Position numbers and translations under genes: made by a program. From Variovorax sp. PBL-E5 (GTDB lineage: Bacteria; Pseudomonadota; Gammaproteobacteria; Burkholderiales; Burkholderiaceae_C), in the NCBI RefSeq assembly GCF_901827185.1, contig NZ_LR594671.1, forward strand, positions 5,140,001 through 5,204,000: 64,000 bases of DNA. The letters are read 5' to 3'. The notes under the pieces are model-generated. The model had not been told where the DNA came from. It made no database searches and saw only the letters and a program-made list of their open reading frames with translations. Shown here piece by piece: positions 42,953 through 51,237 of the stretch (positions within the stretch are counted from its first letter, which is position 1; each line of letters starts with the position of its first letter).

Positions 42953-42979
42953 TGTAGACAATCATCTGGATTGTCTACA
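42953..42979. promoter_or_regulatory. GntR/FCD operator between the divergent AtuA-like and GntR genes
   Basis: TGTAGACAATC (42953-42963) and GATTGTCTACA (42969-42979) are exact inverted copies around a 5-base spacer ATCTG. The TTGT-type core fits FCD-subclass GntR operators. It sits 53 bp upstream of the AtuA-like start and 57 bp upstream of the gntR start. A + strand promoter of form TTGTAG-N18-TACACT (42952-42981) overlaps it, so binding would block transcription. A second short palindrome, GTGTTTACAC, is at 42991-43000. Confidence 0.7.
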
Positions 42980-43036
42980 CTCTGGCATAAGTGTTTACAC
43001 TCAAGATCGCCAGTCCCTCCACCATCCGTCTTCTTC

Positions 43037-43759
43037 ATGCCCGAAGCCCCCGCAGCCACCGGCAGTGCGCCGATCGAGGAAACCATTCAGTGGTTGGAGC
43101 ACGCCATCCTGTCCGGCGAACTGAAGCCCGGCGACCGCGTTCCCGAATCGGTGCTGGCGGCGCGTTTCGGTGTCGGCCGCGGCCCGCTGCGCGAAGCCTT
43201 GCGCACGCTGGAGGGCCGGCGGCTGCTGGAGCGCACGCCGTTCTCGGGCGTCCGCGTGGCCGAGCTCAGCATCGACGATCTGGAACAGTTGCTGATCACG
43301 CGCGAGGCGCTCGAGGGCATGGCGGCACGGCAGGCCGCGGAAGTGATGACGCTGCCCGAGACACGGCGGCTGCGCGAGCTGCTGAACGCCAGCAAGGCCG
43401 CCGGCGACCTCGGCGAATTCTTCCGGCGCCGCACACAGGACAACGACTTCCACACCCAGATCGTGCGCGGCAGCCGCAACCATTGGCTGGCGGAATTCCT
43501 GTGCCGGGATCTCTACGCGCTGCTCAACATCTGCCGCTTCCGCGCCGCGAGCGTGCCGCAGCGCATGAAGGCGGTGCACGGCGAGCATGAACGGATCCTC
43601 GCGGCCATCGAGCAGCGTGATCCGGAACTCGCGGAACGCCGCATGCGGGAACACGTCGCACATGGGCGCGAATCCCTGCTTCGGCGCCTGCGCGAAACGC
43701 AGGCGCAAGAGCAGGCGTCATCCCGGCGAGCACGCCCCGCCGCGCGCGAGCCGACCTGA
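43037..43759 (+). CDS. GntR-family (FCD) repressor
   Basis: 240 residues: winged helix-turn-helix at about 16-75 (LKPGDRVPESVLAARFGVGRGPLREALRTLEGRRLLER) and an all-helical FCD effector domain with metal-site residues in DNDFHTQIVRGSRNHWL and HGEHERILAAIEQRD. It is divergent from the AtuA/DUF4387/Bug operon and is the obvious regulator of it, through the operator above. No good Shine-Dalgarno is seen before ATG 43037. Carboxylic acid effectors are usual for FCD proteins. Confidence 0.92.
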   Translation: MPEAPAATGSAPIEETIQWLEHAILSGELKPGDRVPESVLAARFGVGRGPLREALRTLEGRRLLERTPFSGVRVAELSIDDLEQLLITREALEGMAARQAAEVMTLPETRRLRELLNASKAAGDLGEFFRRRTQDNDFHTQIVRGSRNHWLAEFLCRDLYALLNICRFRAASVPQRMKAVHGEHERILAAIEQRDPELAERRMREHVAHGRESLLRRLRETQAQEQASSRRARPAAREPT

Positions 43760-43770
43760 ATCGACGGCAC

Positions 43771-43791
43771 CGGCGCCGGGATGCGCCCGGC
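43771..43791. terminator. GC-rich hairpin between convergent genes
   Basis: GCGCCGGG (43771-43778) pairs with CCCGGCGC (43784-43791) around ATGCG. It lies between the convergent gntR and UPF0149 genes and lacks a T-tract on both strands. It could serve as a bidirectional stop or mRNA end stabiliser; this is weak evidence. Confidence 0.35.
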
Positions 43792-43804
43792 GCGGCGCCG
43801 CGAC

Positions 43805-44578
43805 TCAGCCGGCGCCGTGGCACTTCTTGTATTTCTTGCCGCTGCCGCAGGGGCACGGGTCGTTGCGGCCGGGCGTGGCCTCCTTGCGGATCGTCTCGAC
43901 GCGCGGCCCCATGCTCTTCCAGAGCTGGCGCAGGTCGTAGACGGCCCAGATCGCGGCACCGAAATCGTCCACGCGCTGCTGGCTCACGCTGGGCGGGCCG
44001 TCCTCGCTGTACATCGAGACCGCGGGCTTGCCGGTGTCGTCCTCGGTCAGCGTGACGATGGCGCCGAGCGCCTCGTCGAGCATGCGCGCGGCTTCCTTGT
44101 CGCGCGGCGGGGTCCAGTCCTCGGGCCAGTTCTCGACCGCGAACATGAAGCCGAGCGCCCAGACCTGCGCGAAGGATGGAATGGCTTCGCCAGCCATCTC
44201 GCCGCGCTCCTCCTCGGGCAGCGCCGCGATCGCGCCGCGCGTGTCGAGCACCTCGGGCTGCCAGGTGCGCTCGTCGTCGAGCGATTCGACATCGGCGTCG
44301 AGGCCGGTCTCGATCTCGCGCCAGCGCCGCTTCCAGCGCCAGACGAATTCCATGTGCTGCGCGGCGACGAAGCCGTCGCCCAGCAGCACCGGCCAGTACT
44401 CCGCGGGCTCGATCGGCCGCCGCGTGCAGACCAGCGCGGCCATGAAGCCTTCGCAGAATTCCCACTGCGGCGTCTCGTCGTCGTGCTCGCGCATGGCGTC
44501 GAGCGCCAGGTCCTGGGCATCGAAATCATCGGGGCCAAGCGGGGTCTGCTCGGGCGGGGTGTCGGGGATGGTTGTCAT
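43805..44578 (-). CDS. UPF0149 (YecA) family protein with SEC-C zinc motif
   Basis: 257 residues. N-terminal helical UPF0149 region (about 25-190; [36 protein letters not shown]) and a C-terminal SEC-C motif [17 protein letters not shown], the zinc-binding tail also found on SecA. Function is not established; YecA in E. coli binds ribosomes or SecA-like partners. It is divergent from the glutamate synthase-like gene with 65 bp between. Confidence 0.9.
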   Translation of the reverse strand: MTTIPDTPPEQTPLGPDDFDAQDLALDAMREHDDETPQWEFCEGFMAALVCTRRPIEPAEYWPVLLGDGFVAAQHMEFVWRWKRRWREIETGLDADVESLDDERTWQPEVLDTRGAIAALPEEERGEMAGEAIPSFAQVWALGFMFAVENWPEDWTPPRDKEAARMLDEALGAIVTLTEDDTGKPAVSMYSEDGPPSVSQQRVDDFGAAIWAVYDLRQLWKSMGPRVETIRKEATPGRNDPCPCGSGKKYKKCHGAG

Positions 44579-44643
44579 GTCGTTGCAGGAAACAGCCCTC
44601 TATGATGCAGCAAGGCTCCCGGAGACCCGTCATTTCTACCCCG

Positions 44644-46299
44644 ATGATTTCGCCCCTCCCGGCGCGTTACAGCACCTTTGCGCTGTGCGTGGCCGGCCTT
44701 GTCGCCAGCGTGGCGGTGGTCGTGGTGCTGCCCACGCTCTGGGCCGCATGGATCGCCGTCGCGCTCTTCGCGGTGCTCAGCGGCACCGGCGTGCACGACC
44801 TGCGGCAGGCGCGCCACGCAATCCTGCGCAACTACCCGGTGATCGGCCACCTGCGCTTCCTGCTGGAATTCATCCGGCCCGAGATGCGGCAGTACTTCAT
44901 CGAGAGCGACGCCGAGGCCGCGCCCTTCTCGCGCGCCCAGCGCTCGCTGGTCTACCAGCGCTCCAAAGGCGAGCCGGACAACCGGCCCTTCGGCACCCAG
45001 CTCGACGTGACGATCTCAGGCTACGAGTGGATCAACCACTCGATGCAGCCGAGCCGCCTGGCCAACCACGACTTCCGCATCGTCATCGGCGGCACGCCGG
45101 GGCCGGCCTCGCCGGCATCGCATCCATGCACGCAGCCCTACGAGGCGAGCGTGTTCAACATCTCGGCGATGAGCTTCGGCGCGCTGTCGGCCAACGCCAT
45201 CATGGCGCTGAACCTCGGCGCGAAGATGGGCGGCTTCGCGCACGACACCGGCGAGGGATCGATCTCGCAGCATCACCGCGTGCATGGCGGCGACCTGATC
45301 TGGGAGATCGGCTCGGGCTACTTCGGCTGCCGCAACGACGACGGCAGCTTCAGCGAGGAACGCTTCGTCGCCAACGCGCGCGACCCGCAGGTCAAGATGA
45401 TCGAGATCAAGCTGAGCCAGGGCGCCAAGCCAGGCCACGGCGGCGTGCTGCCGGGCCCCAAGGTGACGGCCGAGATCTCGGCCGCGCGCGGCGTGCCGAT
45501 CGGCGTGGACTGCATCTCGCCCTCCTCGCACGGCGCCTTCTCGACGCCGGTCGGGATGATGCATTTCGTCGCCCGGCTGCGCGAACTTTCGGGCGGCAAG
45601 CCCTGCGGCTTCAAGTTCTGCCTCGGCCATCCGTGGGAGTGGTTCGCCATCGTCAAGGCCATGCAGGAAACCGGCATCACGCCCGACTTCATCGTGGTCG
45701 ACGGTGCCGAGGGCGGCACCGGCGCGGCACCGGTGGAGTTCAGCGATCACGTCGGCGCGCCGCTGCAGGAAGGCCTGCTGCTGGTGCACAACACGCTGGT
45801 CGGCGTCGGGCTGCGCGATCTCATCAAGATCGGCTGCGCCGGCAAGGTGATCACCGCCTTCGACCTCGCACGCATGATGGCGCTGGGCGCCGACTGGTGC
45901 AACGCGGCGCGCGGTTTCATGATGGCGCTCGGCTGCATCCAGGCGCAGAGCTGCCACACCGGCCACTGCCCGACCGGCGTCACCACGCAGGACCCGGTGC
46001 GCCAGCAGGCGCTGGTGGTGCCGACCAAGGCCGACCGCGTGCGCAACTTCCACCGCAGCACGCTGCATGCGCTGCAGGAACTGGTGCAGGCCGCCGGCCT
46101 CGCCCACCCGCAGGACATCACCGCCCACCACATCGTGCGGCGCATTTCCGACACCGAGGTGCGGCTGCTCAGCAACCTCGTGATGCAGGTGCAGCCCGGC
46201 GCATTGCTCGGGCCGCTCGACGGACTGCACAATGTGTTCCGCACCTACTGGCCGCTGGCGAGCGCGCACAGCTTCCAACCGGTGACACTGGCCGTATGA
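44644..46299 (+). CDS. stand-alone FMN-binding glutamate synthase domain protein
   Basis: 551 residues. Two N-terminal membrane spans (about 8-50) precede a complete Glu_synthase barrel: FNISAMSFGALSANAIMALNLGAKMGG, HDTGEGSISQHH, KPGHGGVLPGPKVT, DGAEGGTGAAP. The iron-sulfur ligand region is CIQAQSCHTGHCPTG. The amidotransferase and C-terminal GXGXG domains of normal GltB are missing, so ammonia-dependent or other FMN chemistry is likely. Its membrane anchor suggests electrons come from the quinone pool. ATG at 44644 is chosen after upstream in-frame codons outside the family. Confidence 0.88.
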   Translation: MISPLPARYSTFALCVAGLVASVAVVVVLPTLWAAWIAVALFAVLSGTGVHDLRQARHAILRNYPVIGHLRFLLEFIRPEMRQYFIESDAEAAPFSRAQRSLVYQRSKGEPDNRPFGTQLDVTISGYEWINHSMQPSRLANHDFRIVIGGTPGPASPASHPCTQPYEASVFNISAMSFGALSANAIMALNLGAKMGGFAHDTGEGSISQHHRVHGGDLIWEIGSGYFGCRNDDGSFSEERFVANARDPQVKMIEIKLSQGAKPGHGGVLPGPKVTAEISAARGVPIGVDCISPSSHGAFSTPVGMMHFVARLRELSGGKPCGFKFCLGHPWEWFAIVKAMQETGITPDFIVVDGAEGGTGAAPVEFSDHVGAPLQEGLLLVHNTLVGVGLRDLIKIGCAGKVITAFDLARMMALGADWCNAARGFMMALGCIQAQSCHTGHCPTGVTTQDPVRQQALVVPTKADRVRNFHRSTLHALQELVQAAGLAHPQDITAHHIVRRISDTEVRLLSNLVMQVQPGALLGPLDGLHNVFRTYWPLASAHSFQPVTLAV

Positions 46300-46354
46300 G
46301 ACGCCCGGCCGTTCCAAAGGCGAATGCCGCAGCGCGTAGCGCGAAGGCTGCTCC

Positions 46355-47254
46355 GTGAGTTCGGTCCGGCGCGGCGGCGCATCGACGCGCGTACAGATGC
46401 GCAAGGGCATCGCCTCGGCGCCGGCGCCGCTGGAGACGGGTGCGCTGTCCCCGGCGGCCGGCGACTACGCGGCCTTCCTGCGCGCCATGCTGCCGCAGCA
46501 GACCCGCGCCGTCACCAGCCATCGGCTCGGCAACGAACGGGTCTGGCTCAAGAAAGCCGGCGCTCGCCACGGCAAGCTGCGCTATCACCTGCAGGCCGTG
46601 ATCGCCGGTGTGCTGCGCCTCGAGGTATTGCAGCCGGTGCCCAATCCCGGTGGCGAGGCCGCCATCGCGATCGAAGCGCGACGCTTGCGCGCGCTCGGCG
46701 CGGTCGGACTGCGCGTGCCGGCGGTGCTGGCCCAGCAGCCCGATGGCCTCCTGATTTCGGACCTGGGCCAGAGCGGCCGCCCGCCCGTGGTGCTGCAGGA
46801 GCGGCTGGACCAGGCCGCGGCCGTCGGTCCCGCCGCGTTGCTCTCGGTATGGCGCGAGGCACTGTCCGCGATCGCCATCGTCCATGCGCGCGGCGCCTAC
46901 CTGAGCCAGGCCTTCGACCGCAACCTGGTGCAGTGCCCGGACGGCGCGATCGGCTACATCGATTTCGAGGACGACCCCGGCGAGACGCTGGCGCTGGCCG
47001 AATGCCAGGCGCGCGACTGGCTCAGCTTCCTGCACTCCACGGCGATGCTGGTGGATGCCGCTTCGCCGCATGCGGCCGGCACGCACTGGCACGCGGTGCT
47101 GGCCGATGCGGACGACGAGGTGCGCGAGCGGCTGGTGGTGGCCGCGCGCCGCATGCGCTGGCTGCGGCATCTGCCGGCGGGCCGGCGCTGGGGCCGCGAC
47201 ACGCAGCGCATCCGCGCCGCCGCGCGGCTGCTGGCGCTGTGGTACGGGCGATGA
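46355..47254 (+). CDS. kinase-fold protein (Bud32/LPS-kinase-like), function unknown
   Basis: 299 residues. Kinase-like pattern: invariant-type Lys in VWLKKAG near residue 69, helix C Glu in AAIAIEARR near 108, a catalytic-loop-like AYLSQAFDRNLVQ near 188 with Asp and Asn, and DFG-equivalent IDFEDDP near 206. It resembles small protein kinases and LPS core kinases more than phosphatases. GTG 46355 has AAGG upstream; ATG 46397 is an alternative. The gap from the previous gene contains a GCAGC/GCTGC hairpin. Substrate unknown. Confidence 0.65.
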   Translation: MSSVRRGGASTRVQMRKGIASAPAPLETGALSPAAGDYAAFLRAMLPQQTRAVTSHRLGNERVWLKKAGARHGKLRYHLQAVIAGVLRLEVLQPVPNPGGEAAIAIEARRLRALGAVGLRVPAVLAQQPDGLLISDLGQSGRPPVVLQERLDQAAAVGPAALLSVWREALSAIAIVHARGAYLSQAFDRNLVQCPDGAIGYIDFEDDPGETLALAECQARDWLSFLHSTAMLVDAASPHAAGTHWHAVLADADDEVRERLVVAARRMRWLRHLPAGRRWGRDTQRIRAAARLLALWYGR

Positions 47255-47255
47255 G

Positions 47256-47774
47256 TCAGGTCGTGCGGCCCGACTCGAACAGGAACCAGTTGCGGCGCTC
47301 CGCCTCGTCGATCCAGACTTCGAGCAGGCTCGCAGTGGCGACGTCGCCGTAGCTGTCGCACAAAGCGTGCGTCTCGCGCATGAAGCCGGCCAGGCGCTGG
47401 TTGTCCTCGCGCAGCTCGGCCAGCATGTCGGCCGGCGTCACGAAATCGGCATCGTTGTCCGCGAGCCGCTGCAGCCGTGCAATCTGCCCGGTCGAACGCA
47501 GCGTGGTGCCGCCGAGCTTGCGCACGCGCTCGGCGATCGGGTCGGTGGTGGCGTAGATCTGGTCGGCCTGCTCGTCGAGCAGCAGGTGGTAGTCGCGGAA
47601 GTAGGGCCCCGACATGTGCCAATGGAAGTTCTTGGTCTTGAGGTACAGCGCGAAGGTGTCGGCCAGGAGCGCATTGAGTTCCGCCGAGATGTCGCGCGTG
47701 GCGTCGGCGCCCAATGCCGTCGGCGTGTTCAATGGCGCCAGGCGCCGCTTCTTCGCATTCTTCAGGTTGGCCAT
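47256..47774 (-). CDS. dps: Dps/ferritin-like DNA-protecting protein
   Basis: 172 residues: a four-helix ferritin-like fold. Ferroxidase motifs KTKNFHWHMSG near residue 47 and DEQADQIYATTDPIAERVRKLGG near 68-90 match Dps; the N-terminus is basic (MANLKNAKKRRLAPL), as in DNA-binding members. It would oxidise and store iron and shield DNA during stress. GGAG precedes ATG 47774. It is convergent with the kinase-fold gene and downstream of the ribokinase gene on the same strand, 74 bp apart. Confidence 0.94.
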   Translation of the reverse strand: MANLKNAKKRRLAPLNTPTALGADATRDISAELNALLADTFALYLKTKNFHWHMSGPYFRDYHLLLDEQADQIYATTDPIAERVRKLGGTTLRSTGQIARLQRLADNDADFVTPADMLAELREDNQRLAGFMRETHALCDSYGDVATASLLEVWIDEAERRNWFLFESGRTT

Positions 47775-47848
47775 AGGCTGTGCTCCGTGGTGAATGTTCG
47801 TCGGCGTCGGCGGTCCGGCGCCAGGATGGGGTGTACCACGTTCGGCAG

Positions 47849-48802
47849 CTACAGAGATATCCAGTCGGGAGGCAGGGCGCTCTGCAGCACGGCATCGCGC
47901 CGTGGAATGGAAGGCTGGGCGCCGGGCTGCGTGATGCACAGCGCCGCGGCGCGGATGCCGAGCCGCACGGCGTCGTCGAGCGCATCGCCGCCGGCCAGCG
48001 ACACGGCCAGCGCGCCGAGGAAGGTGTCGCCGGCGGCCGTGGTGTCCACGGCCTGGATGCGAAGCGCCGGATGATGGCGCGCGCCGGCCGCATCGATCGC
48101 CACGGCACCGCGCGCGCCCAGCGTGACGACCACCCGCTCGACGCCGCGCACGCGCAGCGCCCGGCCGGCGGTGGCCGCCGCGTGCGGGCTGTCGGCCGGC
48201 TGGCCGGCCAGCATCTCGGCCTCTCGCTCGTTCAGCACCAGCGTGTCGATCATCGGCCAGAACGCGTCGTCGACGGATTGCACGGGCGAGGGATTGAGCA
48301 TCACCTTGCAGCCGGTCCGGCGTGCGATCCTCATCGCATGCGCGACCTGCGGCAGCGGGCTTTCGAACTGCGTCACCAGAAACGCCGCACCCTGCAGTTG
48401 CGCGGCCAGCGCGGCCTCGTCGATCTCGAGCCGCGCATTGGCGCCCGCGATCACCACGATGCGGTTCTGGCCCGTGTCCTCGACCATCACCAGGGCCGTG
48501 CCGGTGGGCGCATCGGCATCGGTGCGGATCGCCGCGATGTCGATGCCGTCCTGCAGCAAGCCCTGGCGCAGCGCCTCGCCGTATTCATCGGCGCCGACGC
48601 AGCCGACCAGGCCGACGCGCGCGCCCTGGCGCGCGCAGCTCACCGCCTGGTTGCCGCCCTTGCCGCCCGGCATGCGGTGGATCGAATGGCCCTGCAGGGT
48701 CTCGCCCGCGACCGGCGCATGCGGCACGCGCAGCACCAGGTCCATGTTGAGGCTGCCGAGCACGACGATGCGCGGCGGCACGAGGGGAAGCTTCGGGTTC
48801 AT
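47849..48802 (-). CDS. rbsK: ribokinase
   Basis: 317 residues of the PfkB family. N-terminal SLNMDLV and GGKGGNQAVSCARQG (residues about 48-62), then C-terminal DTTAAGDTFLGAL with catalytic Asp. It phosphorylates D-ribose to ribose-5-phosphate in the cytosol. No ribose transporter gene is nearby. The start ATG at 48802 overlaps the stop of the PIN gene by 4 nt, an unusual pairing. Confidence 0.9.
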   Translation of the reverse strand: MNPKLPLVPPRIVVLGSLNMDLVLRVPHAPVAGETLQGHSIHRMPGGKGGNQAVSCARQGARVGLVGCVGADEYGEALRQGLLQDGIDIAAIRTDADAPTGTALVMVEDTGQNRIVVIAGANARLEIDEAALAAQLQGAAFLVTQFESPLPQVAHAMRIARRTGCKVMLNPSPVQSVDDAFWPMIDTLVLNEREAEMLAGQPADSPHAAATAGRALRVRGVERVVVTLGARGAVAIDAAGARHHPALRIQAVDTTAAGDTFLGALAVSLAGGDALDDAVRLGIRAAALCITQPGAQPSIPRRDAVLQSALPPDWISL

Positions 48803-49206
48803 GACACAACGACGCCCCATGCCGCGAGCCGCTTGCGCAGCGCCAGCACCGCGCGGTCCTTGCTCAGGAGCCGCGCGCGGCGGGCGACCGCGAGATCGAT
48901 GAAGACCTGGTCGTCGGGATCGCTGCACACGCAGGGCGCGCGCGGCGGCACGCCATCCACCCGCTCGGTCCGCGCATCGAAAGCCGCGAGCACTTCGCGC
49001 GCATCGCGCGCCTGCTGCGCCAGGCGCGCAACGATGGTCGGATAGCCGAGCACGCGCGCGAATTCGTCGCGCATCGCCGCGGTGACCAGCCAGCGCAGCG
49101 TCCCTGCCTCGAGCGCCGCAGCGAGCGCTGCGCAGCCGGGATCGTCGAACACCAGCAGGTCGAGCGCGATGTTGGTGTCGAGGACGATCGCCTCGTTCGC
49201 GGACAT
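48799..49206 (-). CDS. PIN-domain protein (putative VapC-like toxin, COG1569 type)
   Basis: 135 residues. The four acidic positions of a PIN nuclease are visible: Asp in VLDTNIALD near residue 9, Glu in DEFARVLGY near 46, Asp in DPDDQVFIDLA near 95-101. No antitoxin gene is adjacent; upstream is the RNA methyltransferase gene 26 bp away. It may therefore be an orphan nuclease or rely on an antitoxin elsewhere. The stop overlaps the ribokinase gene. Confidence 0.8.
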   Translation of the reverse strand: MSANEAIVLDTNIALDLLVFDDPGCAALAAALEAGTLRWLVTAAMRDEFARVLGYPTIVARLAQQARDAREVLAAFDARTERVDGVPPRAPCVCSDPDDQVFIDLAVARRARLLSKDRAVLALRKRLAAWGVVVS

Positions 49207-49232
49207 GGGCACGCGCGTCGCCGATCCGCGAT

Positions 49233-50459
49233 TCAGCTGCGTCCGCGCGCCGAGCCGGCGACCATGTCGAAGCGGAACAACCGGCACTCGATCGGCCCGT
49301 TCCACATCGGCACGCGGCGCGATTCCTTCAGGCGCATGCGCTTGGGCAACTGCAGATCGGGCGTCAGCACCCAGGCGGTCCAGCCGGCGTAGTTCTTCTT
49401 CCAATGGCTCGCGAGCTGCACGAAGAACTCGCCACCGTCCTCGGTCTGCGCTTCCTCGCGGCCGCCAGCCTTGGCACGCGCCACGCCCGCGACTTCGATG
49501 CGCTCGCCGTACGGCGGATTGAGCACGATCACGCCCGATGCGGCCGGCGGCATGCGCTGCAGCGCATCGCCGCCGCGGAACTGCAGCGCCGCGGCGACAC
49601 CCGCACGTTCGGCATTGCGCTCGGCGAAGTCGACCATGCGATGCGACACGTCGGAGCCGAAGATCACGGGCTCGCCCGAACGCGCGGCCGGCACCGCCTC
49701 GGCCTTCAGCCCCGACCACACATGGTCCTGGAACGGCAGCAGCTTCTCGAAGCCGAAGCGCCGCAGCGATCCGGCCGCGATGCCGCACGCGATCTGCGCG
49801 GCCTCGATCGCGATGGTGCCGCTGCCGCAGCAGGGGTCGTAGAGCGCGTCGGCCGAAACCTCGCCGGTCTCGGGATTCCACCAGCCGCTGGCGGCCAGCA
49901 TGGCGGCGGCCAGCGTTTCCTTGAGCGGCGCATCGCCCTTGTCCTGCCGCCAGCCGCGCTTGAAGAGCGGCTCGCCGGAGGTGTCGATGTAGAGCGTGCA
50001 ATGGTCGGTCGTGAGGTGCGCGAACACGCGCGCATCGGGCCATTGGGTCTCGATGCTGGGCCGCACGCCGCCGGCCTTGGCGCGGAAGCGGTCGGCGATC
50101 GCATCCTTGATGCGCAAGGTCGCGAAGTTGAGGCTCTGCAGCGGGCTGTGCTGCGCGGTGGTCTCGATCTTGAAGGTCTGCTTCGGCGTGAACCAGATCT
50201 CCCAGGCCACGCCGCTCGCGATGGCATAGAGGTCGTTCTCGCTGCGGTAGGGCGCGTGCGCGAGTTCGATCAGAACGCGCTGCGCGAGCCGGCTGTGCAG
50301 GTTGAGCTTGAGCGCCTCGCGCCAGTCGGCACGCACGCGCACGCCGCCGCGCAGGGTCAGCAGGTCTTGGCCGGCGCGGCCGGTGAGCGCGTGGACCTCC
50401 TGCGCGAGGAAGTCTTCGACGCCGGCGGCGCAGGGCAGGAAAAGGGAGAGTTCGTTCAT
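49233..50459 (-). CDS. THUMP-domain class I RNA methyltransferase (RlmL N-terminal-like)
   Basis: 408 residues. A THUMP-type RNA-binding region (about 40-150) is followed by a methyltransferase with DPCCGSGTIAIEAA near residue 205 and NPPYGER near 318. This matches the RlmKL N-terminal half, which makes N2-methylguanine 2445 in 23S rRNA in E. coli. The RlmK half is absent, so it is the split RlmL-type. ATG at 50459 fits the family N-terminus MNELSLFLPCAAG. It is divergent from a response regulator gene. Confidence 0.88.
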   Translation of the reverse strand: MNELSLFLPCAAGVEDFLAQEVHALTGRAGQDLLTLRGGVRVRADWREALKLNLHSRLAQRVLIELAHAPYRSENDLYAIASGVAWEIWFTPKQTFKIETTAQHSPLQSLNFATLRIKDAIADRFRAKAGGVRPSIETQWPDARVFAHLTTDHCTLYIDTSGEPLFKRGWRQDKGDAPLKETLAAAMLAASGWWNPETGEVSADALYDPCCGSGTIAIEAAQIACGIAAGSLRRFGFEKLLPFQDHVWSGLKAEAVPAARSGEPVIFGSDVSHRMVDFAERNAERAGVAAALQFRGGDALQRMPPAASGVIVLNPPYGERIEVAGVARAKAGGREEAQTEDGGEFFVQLASHWKKNYAGWTAWVLTPDLQLPKRMRLKESRRVPMWNGPIECRLFRFDMVAGSARGRS

Positions 50460-50568
50460 GGCGCGATCAAGGGAGGCAGTATCCCATGCACCCATAGCGC
50501 CTTTGCGCTATGGCCACGCCGTGTCCACGCAGGGACAATGGCCGGCATCCATCGCCCGAGGAGCCGCC

Positions 50569-51237
50569 ATGCCCACCAGCGTGCTGATCGTCGAAGATGA
50601 ACCGGAGTTCATGCGCCGCTTCGCCAACGCGGTGCTGGCGGACCCCGAACTGCACCTGGCCGCGGTGGTGTCGACCGGCGCCGCCGCGCTGAGCGTCCTC
50701 GATGCAGAGGCGCCGGATGCGATGCTGGTGGATCTCGGGCTGCCCGACATGGACGGCGTCGAGGTGATCCGCCACGCGGCGCTGCACCGGCCCGGATGCG
50801 ACGTGCTGGTGGTCACCATGTTCGGCGACGACGAGCACGTGCTGGCCTCGATCGAGGCCGGCGCCACCGGTTACCTGCTGAAGGACGCGGTGGCCGAGCG
50901 CATCGCAGCCAGCATCCACGAACTGCGTGCCGGCGGCTCGCCGATCAGTCCGGGGATCGCGCGCCGCGTGCTGGCGCGCTTCCGTGTCGGCGCCCTGCCC
51001 GCGGAACGTGCCGAGCCGGCCGCTGCGGCGGCGAGCGCCGCACCTTCGCCGCTGACCGAACGCGAGACCGAGATCCTGCGCCTGACGGCCAAGGGCCTGA
51101 GCTTCGAGACCATCGGCCAGCTGATCGGCATCTCGCCCCACACGGTCGTGGCGCACGTCAAGAAGATCTACCGCAAGCTGGCCGTGCATTCGCGCGGCGA
51201 GGCGGTCTACGAAGCGAGCCAGATGGGGTTGCTGTGA
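50569..51237 (+). CDS. NarL/FixJ-type response regulator
   Basis: 222 residues: receiver domain with LIVEDE at residues 6-11, phosphoacceptor Asp55 (MLVDLGLPDMDG), switch Thr in TMFGDD, Lys in LKDAV, then an Ala-rich linker and a LuxR helix-turn-helix LTERETEILRLTAKGLSFETIGQLI near 162-186. GAGGAG before the ATG. Its stop overlaps the start of the histidine kinase gene as TGATG, so the pair are a two-component system. Confidence 0.93.
   Translation: MPTSVLIVEDEPEFMRRFANAVLADPELHLAAVVSTGAAALSVLDAEAPDAMLVDLGLPDMDGVEVIRHAALHRPGCDVLVVTMFGDDEHVLASIEAGATGYLLKDAVAERIAASIHELRAGGSPISPGIARRVLARFRVGALPAERAEPAAAAASAAPSPLTERETEILRLTAKGLSFETIGQLIGISPHTVVAHVKKIYRKLAVHSRGEAVYEASQMGLL

Noticed and set aside
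42991..43000. GTGTTTACAC as an independent operator
   Set aside because: Only 4-bp arms; too short to support alone. Recorded as possible secondary site of the GntR operator.
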